This document shows positions 26,473-36,470 of a stretch of DNA of 64,000 bases, piece after piece (position 1 is the first letter of the stretch; each line of letters opens with the position of its first letter). The translations under genes and the position numbers were made by a program. Below the pieces are notes generated by a model that saw only the letters and a program-made list of their open reading frames with translations, was not told the origin of the DNA and searched no databases. The stretch is from Arthrobacter cryoconiti (lineage in GTDB: Bacteria > Actinomycetota > Actinomycetes > Actinomycetales > Micrococcaceae): positions 496,001-560,000 of the forward strand of contig NZ_JAJJBU010000003.1 of assembly GCF_020905375.1 (NCBI RefSeq), read 5' to 3'.

Positions 26473-27801
26473 GTGACCGTATTGCTATTCATTGGCGGCG
26501 TCCTATTCGTTGCCGTGGGTGTGGTTCTTTCCATTGCCCTGCATGAGGTGGGGCATCTGCTGCCCGCCAAGCTCTTCAACGTCCGTGTGAGCCGTTACAT
26601 GATCGGCTTTGGCCCCACCCTTTGGTCCCGCACAAAGGGCGAAACTGAATACGGCTTCAAGGCGATTCCCGCCGGCGGATACGTAGCTATGATCGGCATG
26701 TACCCGCCTAACCCCGCGGATGGCAGCGTCCGCCCGTCCAGCACCGGAATGTTCCAGACGCTGGCTACTGAAGCACGCAGCGTAGCCCATGAAGAAGTCG
26801 GTCCAGAGGACGCCAATCGGGTATTTTACCGGCTTGCAGTCTGGAAAAAAGTTATCATCATGCTCGGCGGACCCACCATGAACCTGCTGATCGGCATTGT
26901 GCTGATGGCTGTGCTGCTTATGGGATTCGGTACACCACAACCCACCACCACGGTGTCCTTGGTGAACGCCTGCCAAGTGGCTTACGGGTCCCCGGAACCA
27001 ACGGACCTTTCCACCTGCACCAAGACGCCGGCCGCTGCCGCTGGATTGCAGCCGGGGGACACCATTACAAGTTTTGATGGCAAAGATGTCACCAACTGGA
27101 CCACTTTGACGGAGTGGATCCGCGCATCGGCCGGCCAATCTGTGGCCATGAGTTACCAGCGCGCCGGAAAAACGCTCACCACGACCATCACGCCTGTGCT
27201 GACCTCCCGGCCCGTTGTGGATGCCAGCGGCAAGGCTGAGGTGGATGCGAAGGGCCAGGCAGTGACGGTCGACGTCGGCTTCATTGGCGTGGGGCCCACC
27301 TCGGCACTGGTGCCAGAATCGGCCAGCGCAGTGCTTCCGGCGGTGGGAAGCAACATCACCCAAATTGGTGGTGTGGTCTTCCAGTTGCCACAAAAGCTCG
27401 TCGGGGTGGCGCAGGCAGCGTTCAGCTCAGAACCGCGGGACCCCAATGGACCCATCTCTGTGGTCGGTGTCGGTCGTGTGGCGGGGGAGGTGGCTGCCAT
27501 GGAAGATGTGCCCCTGAGTGCTCGTGTCGGAACGCTGATCGGTCTGCTAGCGGGGGTGAACTTGGCTTTGTTCGTCTTCAACCTGATTCCGTTGCTGCCG
27601 CTGGACGGTGGCCATATTTTGGGGGCTCTCTATGAAGGTGTCCGCAGGAGCGTTGCTAAGCTGTTCAAACGCCGCGATCCAGGCCCTTTCGACATCGCCA
27701 AGTTGCTGCCAGTGACTTACGTAGCGGCAGTAGTACTCATTGCCATGGGCGCGCTGCTGATCTACGCGGACATCGTGAAGCCTGTCAATTTGTTTGGTTA
27801 G
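26473..27801 (+). CDS. rip1: Site-2 intramembrane metalloprotease (M50)
   Basis: An RseP/Rip1-type protease that cuts membrane anti-sigma factors within the bilayer; 442 residues. HEVGH in the first membrane helix carries the zinc ligands and catalytic Glu, and LDGGHI in the C-terminal region supplies the third ligand. One PDZ domain lies between (about 175-270; AAGLQPGDTITSFDGKDV). About four membrane segments are visible. GTG 26473 is preferred to TTG 26467 because GGAAAG then lies 6 bases upstream. Next to dxr and near ispG, the usual actinobacterial position. Confidence 0.9.
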   Translation: MTVLLFIGGVLFVAVGVVLSIALHEVGHLLPAKLFNVRVSRYMIGFGPTLWSRTKGETEYGFKAIPAGGYVAMIGMYPPNPADGSVRPSSTGMFQTLATEARSVAHEEVGPEDANRVFYRLAVWKKVIIMLGGPTMNLLIGIVLMAVLLMGFGTPQPTTTVSLVNACQVAYGSPEPTDLSTCTKTPAAAAGLQPGDTITSFDGKDVTNWTTLTEWIRASAGQSVAMSYQRAGKTLTTTITPVLTSRPVVDASGKAEVDAKGQAVTVDVGFIGVGPTSALVPESASAVLPAVGSNITQIGGVVFQLPQKLVGVAQAAFSSEPRDPNGPISVVGVGRVAGEVAAMEDVPLSARVGTLIGLLAGVNLALFVFNLIPLLPLDGGHILGALYEGVRRSVAKLFKRRDPGPFDIAKLLPVTYVAAVVLIAMGALLIYADIVKPVNLFG

Positions 27802-27853
27802 TTCGCAGTTAGTGGGCCGTTGGCCGCAAATTCTCGCCTGATCACTCAAATAG

Positions 27854-27884
27854 GGTTGATTATTAAAAATCAACCGATTATGAT
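27854..27884 (+). promoter_or_regulatory. Strong promoter overlapping a palindrome
   Basis: TTGATT (27856-27861), a 17-bp spacer and TATGAT (27879-27884) form a near-consensus sigma-70-type promoter. The ATG at 27891 lies 6 bases after the -10, so the transcript should be leaderless. GGTTGATT (27854-27861) and AATCAACC (27868-27875) form a perfect 8-bp inverted repeat covering the -35 and spacer, placed as a repressor operator. Confidence 0.7.
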
Positions 27885-27890
27885 TTATCT

Positions 27891-28685
27891 ATGTTTGTCA
27901 TGACAATTGATCAGCGGGGTAGCCGTCAGGGTCCTGATTTAGTGCCGGAGCTGCTATCAGTGCTGGCTGATATCCCTGTGCTGTTAGCGTTCGAGCGCTC
28001 GGTGGGGGATGAAGTTCAGGGCCTACTCGATTCGCCTAAATCTGTGATTGAGGTGGCGATGCGTGCGCTTCGCAGCGGTCAATGGTACGTAGGTATAGGC
28101 GTCGGGGACGTCGATAAACCCTTGGGCGCCAGTCCGCGCGAAGGATCAGGGGCGGCCTTTGTGCAGGCACGTCAGGCCGTGGACAAGGCCAAGCGCACAG
28201 GAGAACGTGTGCCTCTTTCGGTCCAAGCAGCACCTGCGCGAGCAGTTCAGGGCCTAGCCGTTCCAGACTCTGGGCAAGCAGCATCGGCCCCAGCTGCGCC
28301 AGGAACGGAACGGTCGGGCCAAGTTGCCTCAGCCCAAGCGACTTCCAACCAGGCGACTTCGGGCGAAGCAACTTTGAACCTGCCGACTTTGAGCCAGACG
28401 ACTTCGATGGAGCGGGCTCTGGCTGCCCGCGGTATTGATGAGCGGGCTCGAGCCGCAGAAGCAGTGTTGGTACTTATCGGGGATTTGGTGCGCAAACGCT
28501 CCGAGGCCCAGTGGCGTGTTTTAGCGCAACTTGACGCTGACCCCATGCAGCGTCAGGTGGATGTCGCCGTCGCCTTGGGAATCAGCCCGCAGGCAGTGAG
28601 CCGTGCCATCCTAAGGTCTGGCTGGCAAGAAGAATTGGCGGGGCGCGACGCCGCCGCGCTGCTACTCGATCTACTCAACTCATAG
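27891..28685 (+). CDS. SatD-like protein with C-terminal HTH
   Basis: A 264-residue protein. The N-terminal 100 residues (MTIDQRGSRQGPDLVPELL; AFERSVGDEVQGLL; GQWYVGIGVGDV) resemble SatD-family proteins. The middle is a low-complexity linker with six tandem pentapeptides of the form Q-A-T-S-x (nucleotides 28320-28409). The C terminus is helical with an HTH-like segment (RQVDVAVALGISPQAVSRAI). It starts directly behind a strong promoter with an overlapping palindrome, so self-repression is plausible. A small membrane protein gene follows. SatD function is poorly understood; I claim only the family resemblance and likely DNA binding. Confidence 0.7.
   Translation: MFVMTIDQRGSRQGPDLVPELLSVLADIPVLLAFERSVGDEVQGLLDSPKSVIEVAMRALRSGQWYVGIGVGDVDKPLGASPREGSGAAFVQARQAVDKAKRTGERVPLSVQAAPARAVQGLAVPDSGQAASAPAAPGTERSGQVASAQATSNQATSGEATLNLPTLSQTTSMERALAARGIDERARAAEAVLVLIGDLVRKRSEAQWRVLAQLDADPMQRQVDVAVALGISPQAVSRAILRSGWQEELAGRDAAALLLDLLNS
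28320..28409 (+). repeat. Six tandem 15-bp units in the SatD-like gene
   Basis: Units begin at 28320, 28335, 28350, 28365, 28380 and 28395. They encode QVASA, QATSN, QATSG, EATLN, LPTLS and QTTSM. The central pattern GCGACTTC recurs. The 15-bp period keeps the frame. Confidence 0.8.
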
Positions 28686-28740
28686 CCTCTGGGCTTTGTC
28701 TGAGCATGCCGCTACGCTGGGGACCGATAAGGAGGAACAC

Positions 28741-29187
28741 ATGACTGCACTGTGGATTGTGCTCATCTTCGCGGCCGGGTGCTTGGGCGGCTGGCCTATA
28801 ACCGCCGGGATACTAAAGCTCGCCAAGTCCCGTTCTGTCCGTGCCGTTGATGCCCATGAGATGGGCGCCCAGACGTCACCGGATGCAGCTAGGCCGGACC
28901 TGGCTGCGCTCACGCCAACACCGGAAGCGTGCCCGCCTCCGGCTCAGGAAGCTGGCGTACTCAGAGGCGGACTGCTGATAGGGATGTTGGAGCGAGCCGG
29001 CGTCGTACTTGCCATTCTGAGCGGGCAGCCGGTTGCCATTGCCTATGTAGTGGCCATCAAAGGCTTGGGCAGGTATCCCGAACTTAAAGCGGCGCCCGAG
29101 TCGAGCGAGCGGTTCATCATCGGCACATTGGCCTCGATGCTGTGGGCCGCCGCCGTGGCGGCCGTTGCCAAAGTGCTCCTGTTATAG
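28741..29187 (+). CDS. Small membrane protein beside the SatD-like gene
   Basis: A 148-residue protein with an N-terminal membrane segment (LWIVLIFAAGCLGGWPITAGIL), a polar Pro-rich linker (about 38-75), and two more hydrophobic segments toward the C terminus. RGGLLIGMLERAGVVLAIL and ESSERFIIGTLASMLWA are the most conserved-looking parts. AAGGAGG about 5 bases before the ATG fixes the start. It follows the SatD-like gene closely and is probably its operon partner. I do not know its function; residues flanking the last helix suggest a conserved site on one membrane face. Confidence 0.75.
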   Translation: MTALWIVLIFAAGCLGGWPITAGILKLAKSRSVRAVDAHEMGAQTSPDAARPDLAALTPTPEACPPPAQEAGVLRGGLLIGMLERAGVVLAILSGQPVAIAYVVAIKGLGRYPELKAAPESSERFIIGTLASMLWAAAVAAVAKVLLL

Positions 29188-29196
29188 GCTGCAAGT

Positions 29197-29490
29197 ATGA
29201 CTATCTTTGCTGTTGAGTATGTGTATGGTCCCGAAGCCGAGGCCGCTCGGGTGGAACACCGTCCCAAGCACCGTGAATGGCTCGCCGCCCAGTCCGAAGC
29301 TGAGGTGATGCTGGCTTCTGGTCCATATGGGGATGGCGCTGGGGCGCTGTTGATCTTCAAGGCAACTGACGAGCCGGCGTTGCATGAACTTCTCAAACAA
29401 GACCCCATGAGTATTGGTGGCGGTGTCACTGGGCTGAAAATTTCCGAATGGAAACCGGTCATTGGGCAGTTAGCCAAATACATGTCGTAG
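29197..29490 (+). CDS. YciI-family protein
   Basis: A 97-residue dimeric alpha/beta-barrel protein of the YciI family. The conserved His/Asp pattern shows as VEHRPKHREWLAAQ and LASGPYGDGAGALLIFKA. Members are small, often uncharacterised enzymes or dehydrochlorinase-like proteins; no substrate can be assigned. It starts ten bases after the membrane-protein gene with a weak SD and may be read through from it. Confidence 0.85.
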   Translation: MTIFAVEYVYGPEAEAARVEHRPKHREWLAAQSEAEVMLASGPYGDGAGALLIFKATDEPALHELLKQDPMSIGGGVTGLKISEWKPVIGQLAKYMS

Positions 29491-29613
29491 GACTCATCTG
29501 GCACCAGAACGTGCCAACGCCGTTTACAATTTAGACCATACGATGCGTAATTCACCCAGCTCCTCACAGGAGCTGGCTGCGCAGCGGAACAAAGAACCAA
29601 CAAGGAGCAAATT

Positions 29614-30777
29614 TTGACCTCGGTCAGCCTCGGAATGCCGCCATTGCCACCGCCAGTTCTTGCCCCCCGGCGCAAAACCCGTCAAATCAAAGTCGGCTCC
29701 GTCGGTGTTGGTTCGGACTTCCCCATCAGCGTGCAGTCCATGACCACCACGAAAACTACCGACATCAACGCCACACTGCAGCAGATTGCTGAGTTGACGG
29801 CTTCTGGTTGTGACATCGTGCGGGTCGCTTGTCCTTCACAAGATGACGCAGAGGCACTGCCCATCATTGCCAAAAAGTCGCAGATACCTGTCATTGCTGA
29901 CATCCACTTCCAGCCCAAATACGTCTTTGCGGCCATTGAAGCTGGTTGCGCTGCGGTGCGGGTTAATCCGGGCAATATCCGCAAGTTTGACGATCAAGTC
30001 AAGGAAATCGCCCAGGCCGCCAAGGATCACGGGACGTCCATCCGCATCGGTATCAATGCAGGTTCGCTGGAGCCGGGCATTATGAAGAAATACGGCAAGG
30101 CCACGCCTGAGGCCCTCGTGGAATCCGCCGTCTGGGAAGCTTCCCTTTTCGAAGAGCACGGCTTTCACGACTTCAAGATCTCGGTTAAGCACAACGACCC
30201 TGTCATCATGGTCGCAGCTTATGAGTTGCTCGCCGAACAAGGCGACTGGCCACTGCACTTGGGCGTGACTGAGGCGGGACCGGCGTTCCAGGGCACCATC
30301 AAGTCCGCTGTAGCGTTTGGCGCACTTCTCTCCAAGGGTATTGGAGACACCATTAGGGTTTCCCTCTCTGCTCCTCCGGTGGAGGAGATCAAAGTCGGCA
30401 ACCAGATCCTGCAGTCATTAAACTTACGCCCCAGGAAACTAGAAATCGTCTCGTGCCCTTCGTGTGGACGGGCTCAAGTGGATGTGTACAAGCTGGCCGA
30501 AGAAGTTACGGCTGGCCTTGAGGGCATGGAAGTGCCGTTGCGAGTGGCTGTTATGGGCTGTGTAGTCAACGGCCCGGGGGAGGCTCGTGAGGCTGACCTT
30601 GGTGTGGCCTCGGGTAACGGCAAGGGTCAGATCTTCGTCAAGGGCAAGGTCATCAAGACCGTGCCTGAGGATGAGATCGTTGAAACCCTCATCGAAGAAG
30701 CCATGAAAATTGCCGAACAGATGGAGTCCGATGCCGAGAATTCGCTCCCGGGTGGGCCCGTGGTTAGCGTCTCATAG
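29614..30777 (+). CDS. ispG: 4-hydroxy-3-methylbut-2-enyl diphosphate synthase
   Basis: A [4Fe-4S] enzyme of the MEP pathway that converts MEcPP to HMBPP; 387 residues. The cluster cysteines appear in [11 protein letters not shown] and [12 protein letters not shown]. The TIM-barrel start is [18 protein letters not shown], with [11 protein letters not shown] and [11 protein letters not shown]. The start is TTG at 29614, supported by AAGGAG at 29602-29607. With dxr nearby, two enzymes of the same pathway are clustered. Confidence 0.95.
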   Translation: MTSVSLGMPPLPPPVLAPRRKTRQIKVGSVGVGSDFPISVQSMTTTKTTDINATLQQIAELTASGCDIVRVACPSQDDAEALPIIAKKSQIPVIADIHFQPKYVFAAIEAGCAAVRVNPGNIRKFDDQVKEIAQAAKDHGTSIRIGINAGSLEPGIMKKYGKATPEALVESAVWEASLFEEHGFHDFKISVKHNDPVIMVAAYELLAEQGDWPLHLGVTEAGPAFQGTIKSAVAFGALLSKGIGDTIRVSLSAPPVEEIKVGNQILQSLNLRPRKLEIVSCPSCGRAQVDVYKLAEEVTAGLEGMEVPLRVAVMGCVVNGPGEAREADLGVASGNGKGQIFVKGKVIKTVPEDEIVETLIEEAMKIAEQMESDAENSLPGGPVVSVS

Positions 30778-30796
30778 GGCGCACGTTACGCCCCAG

Positions 30797-31627
30797 GTGC
30801 GCGTCCTAGTCCACGAGGACACTCAAGCGCTCCTGGCCCTCGTAGCAAAGGATGCTGTCGCCAACGTCTTCATCGATTCCTTGCTAAGCAAGGGTCGCAG
30901 TGCCGTGCCAATCCAACAAGGCGCTGTGATCCTTGGCTATTTTGAGCATGATGGCACCCGGTTGGTTGCAGCGTGCTGGGTGGGCTCCAATGTGGTCCCC
31001 ATCGAGGCCGGAGCCGAGCACAGCGAAGCCTTTGGCCGTTGGATAAATGAGCACTGGCGCCCGCACGCGTCCATTTTTGGGCCGGCCGAAGCAGTGCTGG
31101 CCATTATGAGCGTCTTAGCAGAAAGTGGCGTCCAAGCCCAAGAAATTCGTGCCGACCAGCCGCTCTTGACCATGAGTTCGCCCTCGCCGCTGGCCGCCAG
31201 CCCCCTGCTGCTCCGCAGCCATAATGGGCAATTTTCCCAAATCCTCATTGCCGCCGCCGCCATGTTTGAGGAAGAGGTGGGCTATTCGCCTTTTCTTGGC
31301 GGAGAAGAGAACTACCGCCGTCGCGTCGCATGGCTGATCAATGCAGGGCATTCCTTTAGCCATTGCGAAAAGGATGGCACCGTAATCTTCAAAGCCGATC
31401 TGGGTGCGGTGACCAAACACGCCACTCAAGTCCAGGGTGTATGGATGAACCCTGCCTATCGTGGACAGGGCTTAAGCGCCGGATACATGGCCGCCGTCGT
31501 TAATCTCTCACAGATGTTGGCTCCTGTAACGAGTCTGTACGTCAATGACTTCAATACCCGCGCCCGGTCCGTCTACGAGAAAGTCGGTTTTGAACAAGTG
31601 GGCACCTTCGCCACCGTGCTGTTCTAG
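30797..31627 (+). CDS. GNAT acetyltransferase with DUF4081 domain
   Basis: A 276-residue acetyltransferase. The N-terminal half (ALLALVAKDAVANVFIDSLL; GAVILGYFEHDGTRLVAACW) resembles the DUF4081 domain found in actinobacteria downstream of ispG. The C-terminal GNAT fold has the acetyl-CoA loop VWMNPAYRGQGLSAGYMAAV and NDFNTRARSVYEKVGF. The start is uncertain: no ATG has an SD, and the frame overlaps ispG upstream. GTG 30797 is the first start after the ispG stop. The substrate is unknown. Confidence 0.82.
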   Translation: MRVLVHEDTQALLALVAKDAVANVFIDSLLSKGRSAVPIQQGAVILGYFEHDGTRLVAACWVGSNVVPIEAGAEHSEAFGRWINEHWRPHASIFGPAEAVLAIMSVLAESGVQAQEIRADQPLLTMSSPSPLAASPLLLRSHNGQFSQILIAAAAMFEEEVGYSPFLGGEENYRRRVAWLINAGHSFSHCEKDGTVIFKADLGAVTKHATQVQGVWMNPAYRGQGLSAGYMAAVVNLSQMLAPVTSLYVNDFNTRARSVYEKVGFEQVGTFATVLF

Positions 31628-31744
31628 AAAGACTTCCAAGCTGCGCACAACTCACCATGAGTTTTGCGCATAGTGCACCAGGCGGCGAACTGGTACCGAG
31701 TTAGGCGCAGACGGTAATCCGCGAGGCCTTTCGTGTTACATTTA

Positions 31745-31758
31745 TGCAACTTGTTGCA
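31745..31758. promoter_or_regulatory. Palindrome before the FadH-like gene
   Basis: TGCAACTTGTTGCA is a perfect 6-2-6 palindrome immediately upstream of AAAGGAG. Outer TT and AA bases extend the symmetry. Position fits an operator for the PadR regulator at the end of the operon. Confidence 0.6.
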
Positions 31759-31773
31759 CAAAGGAGAGCATGA

Positions 31774-33801
<2,028 letters not shown>

Positions 33802-33804
33802 CCC

Positions 33805-34344
33805 ATGTCTCTGCGTCATGCACTTCTGACTTCTTTGATGGAAAAGCCTTGTACCGGGGCTGAACTGGCGCGCCGGTTTGAGAAATCGATCGGTCATTTT
33901 TGGCAGGCGTCCCATCAACAGATTTACCGTGAACTGGCAGCCTTGGAAGCGGATGGGCTCATCGAGGTTAGAGGGCTGGCTACGGCACGCGGGAGTCAGC
34001 GCCATTTTGCTGTGTTGGCTGGTGGGCGGAATGAATTGGAACGTTGGTGTTTGTTATCAGCAGATCCGCATCCAGTGCGTGAGGCACTTTTGGTACGCCT
34101 GCGTGCTGCTGCGGTCTTGGGGACAGTGGACTTGGCGTCAGAAGTCCGCCGGCATCTAGGTTTGCATCAGGATTCCTTGCGACGCTACCAGGCAATTCAA
34201 GGACGGGACTTTGCCGAAGGCAGCCCCCTGACGCCCGCGGGGGAACTCCAGCTGGCGGTTCTACGCGCTGGAATTGAATTTGAGCGCGCTTGGCTGGCGT
34301 GGTGCCAACAAACCCTCTGCGAGGGGTTATCGGAGAAAAAATAA
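33805..34344 (+). CDS. PadR-family regulator
   Basis: A 179-residue regulator. The winged helix (RHALLTSLMEKPCTGAELAR; SHQQIYRELAALEADGLIEV) and C-terminal helical dimerisation domain (Vir_act_alpha_C type) match subfamily PadR-s2. It is co-transcribed with fadH, and a 14-bp palindrome precedes fadH, so feedback control by a fatty-acyl or aromatic ligand is a fair inference. Confidence 0.88.
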   Translation: MSLRHALLTSLMEKPCTGAELARRFEKSIGHFWQASHQQIYRELAALEADGLIEVRGLATARGSQRHFAVLAGGRNELERWCLLSADPHPVREALLVRLRAAAVLGTVDLASEVRRHLGLHQDSLRRYQAIQGRDFAEGSPLTPAGELQLAVLRAGIEFERAWLAWCQQTLCEGLSEKK

Positions 34345-34355
34345 ACGACAGTGCC

Positions 34356-34628
34356 TTAGGAACTGGCGGTGTCCTGCTGATCAGCTTGAAACTGAAGGTG
34401 TAAGGCGGCGTCATTGAGCATGTCGGCCCCCTTGGCAATCACGGGGGCGTAGGAAGATTGCCAGGCGTGTCGGAACATGAACGCATCTGGGCCTTCCCAA
34501 CGGAGGTTATTGGAGATGTGTGAGCCAAGCTCGGTACGGATAGTCATGAGCGCACCGGCTGCCGCATTGAGATCATAGGCAAACCGGCGCAACTCATCCG
34601 GGTCTGAGCCTTGGAGGCCTTGCGTCAT
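34356..34628 (-). CDS. WXG100-family protein
   Basis: A 90-residue helical hairpin protein with the WXG turn (LRWEGPDAFMF) at mid-length. The two helices are about 9-38 and 46-80. WXG100 proteins are substrates or partners of ESX/type VII secretion. GGAG 5 bases upstream supports the start. No second WXG100 gene, EccC ATPase or toxin is adjacent, so it is an orphan here; any secretion machinery is elsewhere. Confidence 0.82.
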   Translation of the reverse strand: MTQGLQGSDPDELRRFAYDLNAAAGALMTIRTELGSHISNNLRWEGPDAFMFRHAWQSSYAPVIAKGADMLNDAALHLQFQADQQDTASS

Positions 34629-34729
34629 TAATACTCCTGCGCTTCGCCATCTTGATCGAACTTCAACAGATCGAACTTCAACAGTAGGCGTGGTGACGGT
34701 TCGGCGCGATGGGGAGTGCTGCCCATGGC

Positions 34730-35485
34730 TCAGGCGGACCTTCTGCGTAGTGTCAAGGAGGCCAGCAGCAGACAGAGCAGCACAAACCCTGCCATCACCA
34801 ATAAATCGAACGTTAGCGCGCGTGTGGGGTCGGCGTGTTGGGCCACCTCGTTGAGCCCGTCCACGGCATAGCTCAGTGGTAAGACGTTAGAAACTGCTTC
34901 AAGGATGCCGTTCATTTGGTTTCTGGCAACAAACAGTCCGCACAGCAGAATCTGGGGGATGACCACCACAGGCATGAACTGGACGGCCTGAAACTCCGTG
35001 GTGGCAAAGGCTGAGCACAGCAGACCCAAGGCCACACCCAAGACGGCGGTCAGTACGGAAATGAGCACCACCCAGCCAGCGTTGCCGCTAATGCTGATAT
35101 TGAACACCCAGTAAGCCACTGCCGTGGCCACGAGCGACTGCAGCGCCGCCATGATGGAGAAAGCCAGTGCATAACCGACCAGTAGGTCAGCCTTGTGGAT
35201 AGGGGTGGTGAGTAGCCGTTCCAAGGTCCCAGACACCCGCTCGCGCAGCATCGTGATTGAAGTGACTAAGAACATGACGGTAAAAGGGAAGATGCCTAGC
35301 ATCATCAAACCCACACGGTCGAAGGTGCGTGGCTGCCCGGGGGCTAAGACTTCGTTTTGGTAGAGCCAATAAATGACGGCCAGCAGTATTGCTGGAACCA
35401 CCAAAATCAAGGCAACACTGCGAGGATCATTCTTTAGCTGCATGAGTACGCGCAGGCACGTGGCCCACATCATTTTGAGGTTCAT
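34730..35485 (-). CDS. ABC-2 type transporter permease
   Basis: A 251-residue membrane protein with six hydrophobic segments (such as VALILVVPAILLAVIYWLY and FTVMFLVTSITMLRERVSG). The cytoplasmic LRERVSGTLERLLTTPI motif is the hallmark of the ABC-2 family. It is overlapped 4 bp (ATGA) by the ATPase gene, so the pair forms one exporter. The substrate is unknown; drug or lipid export is typical. Confidence 0.9.
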   Translation of the reverse strand: MNLKMMWATCLRVLMQLKNDPRSVALILVVPAILLAVIYWLYQNEVLAPGQPRTFDRVGLMMLGIFPFTVMFLVTSITMLRERVSGTLERLLTTPIHKADLLVGYALAFSIMAALQSLVATAVAYWVFNISISGNAGWVVLISVLTAVLGVALGLLCSAFATTEFQAVQFMPVVVIPQILLCGLFVARNQMNGILEAVSNVLPLSYAVDGLNEVAQHADPTRALTFDLLVMAGFVLLCLLLASLTLRRRSA

Positions 35486-36339
35486 GAGGCCACAGCCATG
35501 TCAGCCTGGATGAGCCGCAGGAACGCTAATTCCAAATTCTCACTCCCGCCACGCTGACGCAGTTGTGCAGGAGTGAGTTGAGCCAGTAAGCGACCCCCGC
35601 GTAAAAGCAATAGAGTGTCGGCATGCCCGGCCTCCTCCATGACGTGACTGGAGATAAGCAACGTGGTTCCGGCTGCTGCCATGGCGGTGAACTGTGCCCA
35701 TAGATCGGCCCGCAGTACCGGGTCAAGCCCCACGGTGGGTTCATCCAGAACGAGCAACTTTGGTTTGGAAACTAGGGCGCACGCCAGGGAAACCCTACTG
35801 AACTGTCCACCGGAAAGCGCTCCAGCCTTGCGCCGGGATATCTCAGCGAGCCCGACGGCGGCCACGGCAGCCACTGCGTCCGCGTGGCTGCAACCACTCA
35901 TGGCGCCAAAGTAGCGCACATTCTCCAGCACGCTCAAGTCCTTGTACACGCTGACGGCTTGAGTGACGTAGCCGATCTCCCCCCGTAGAGTTGCGTCACC
36001 GGCGGGTCGGCCCAAGACCTCGATAGAACCGCCGACAAACTTTTGTACACCCACCAGAGTACGAATAAGCGTAGTTTTCCCACTGCCGGAGGGCCCCAAC
36101 AGGGCTGTGATGTGTCCACTCGGAATGGAGAAGGAGAGGTCTTTTAGGACCTCCATCCGGCCGCGGCGGACCGTAAGGTTTTCAACCCTGACACTTGTCC
36201 CGGCGTCGTGCCGTCCGGGTTTCAGGGGTAACGCCGGTGTTGGCGGCGACATGCCCAACGGATGCGGGAAGGGTAGCTGTCCGTCCGGTTCTGGAAGTAC
36301 TGCACGGTGTGACACGCCTGTTCCATTCTCTCGATTCAT
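35482..36339 (-). CDS. ABC transporter ATP-binding protein
   Basis: A 285-residue ATPase with Walker A LLGPSGSGKTTLI, signature ALSGGQFSRVSLA, and Walker B LLVLDEPTVGLDP. The first 48 residues are a Pro-rich extension not needed for the fold. The start 36339 has only a GGGG immediately before it; a shorter start at 36252 is possible but has no SD. It partners with the permease overlapping its end. Confidence 0.9.
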   Translation of the reverse strand: MNRENGTGVSHRAVLPEPDGQLPFPHPLGMSPPTPALPLKPGRHDAGTSVRVENLTVRRGRMEVLKDLSFSIPSGHITALLGPSGSGKTTLIRTLVGVQKFVGGSIEVLGRPAGDATLRGEIGYVTQAVSVYKDLSVLENVRYFGAMSGCSHADAVAAVAAVGLAEISRRKAGALSGGQFSRVSLACALVSKPKLLVLDEPTVGLDPVLRADLWAQFTAMAAAGTTLLISSHVMEEAGHADTLLLLRGGRLLAQLTPAQLRQRGGSENLELAFLRLIQADMAVAS

Positions 36340-36470
36340 CCCCTATTGATTTCAAAGTAGTCCGGGGCTCACTCCGTGTATAGAGTCCACGCTGCGGATT
36401 CCGGTAGATTAGTAGCGTCCCGTTCTTTTGCCGGCGGGCCGCAACTGCTCAAGAAACGGAAAATACCCGC

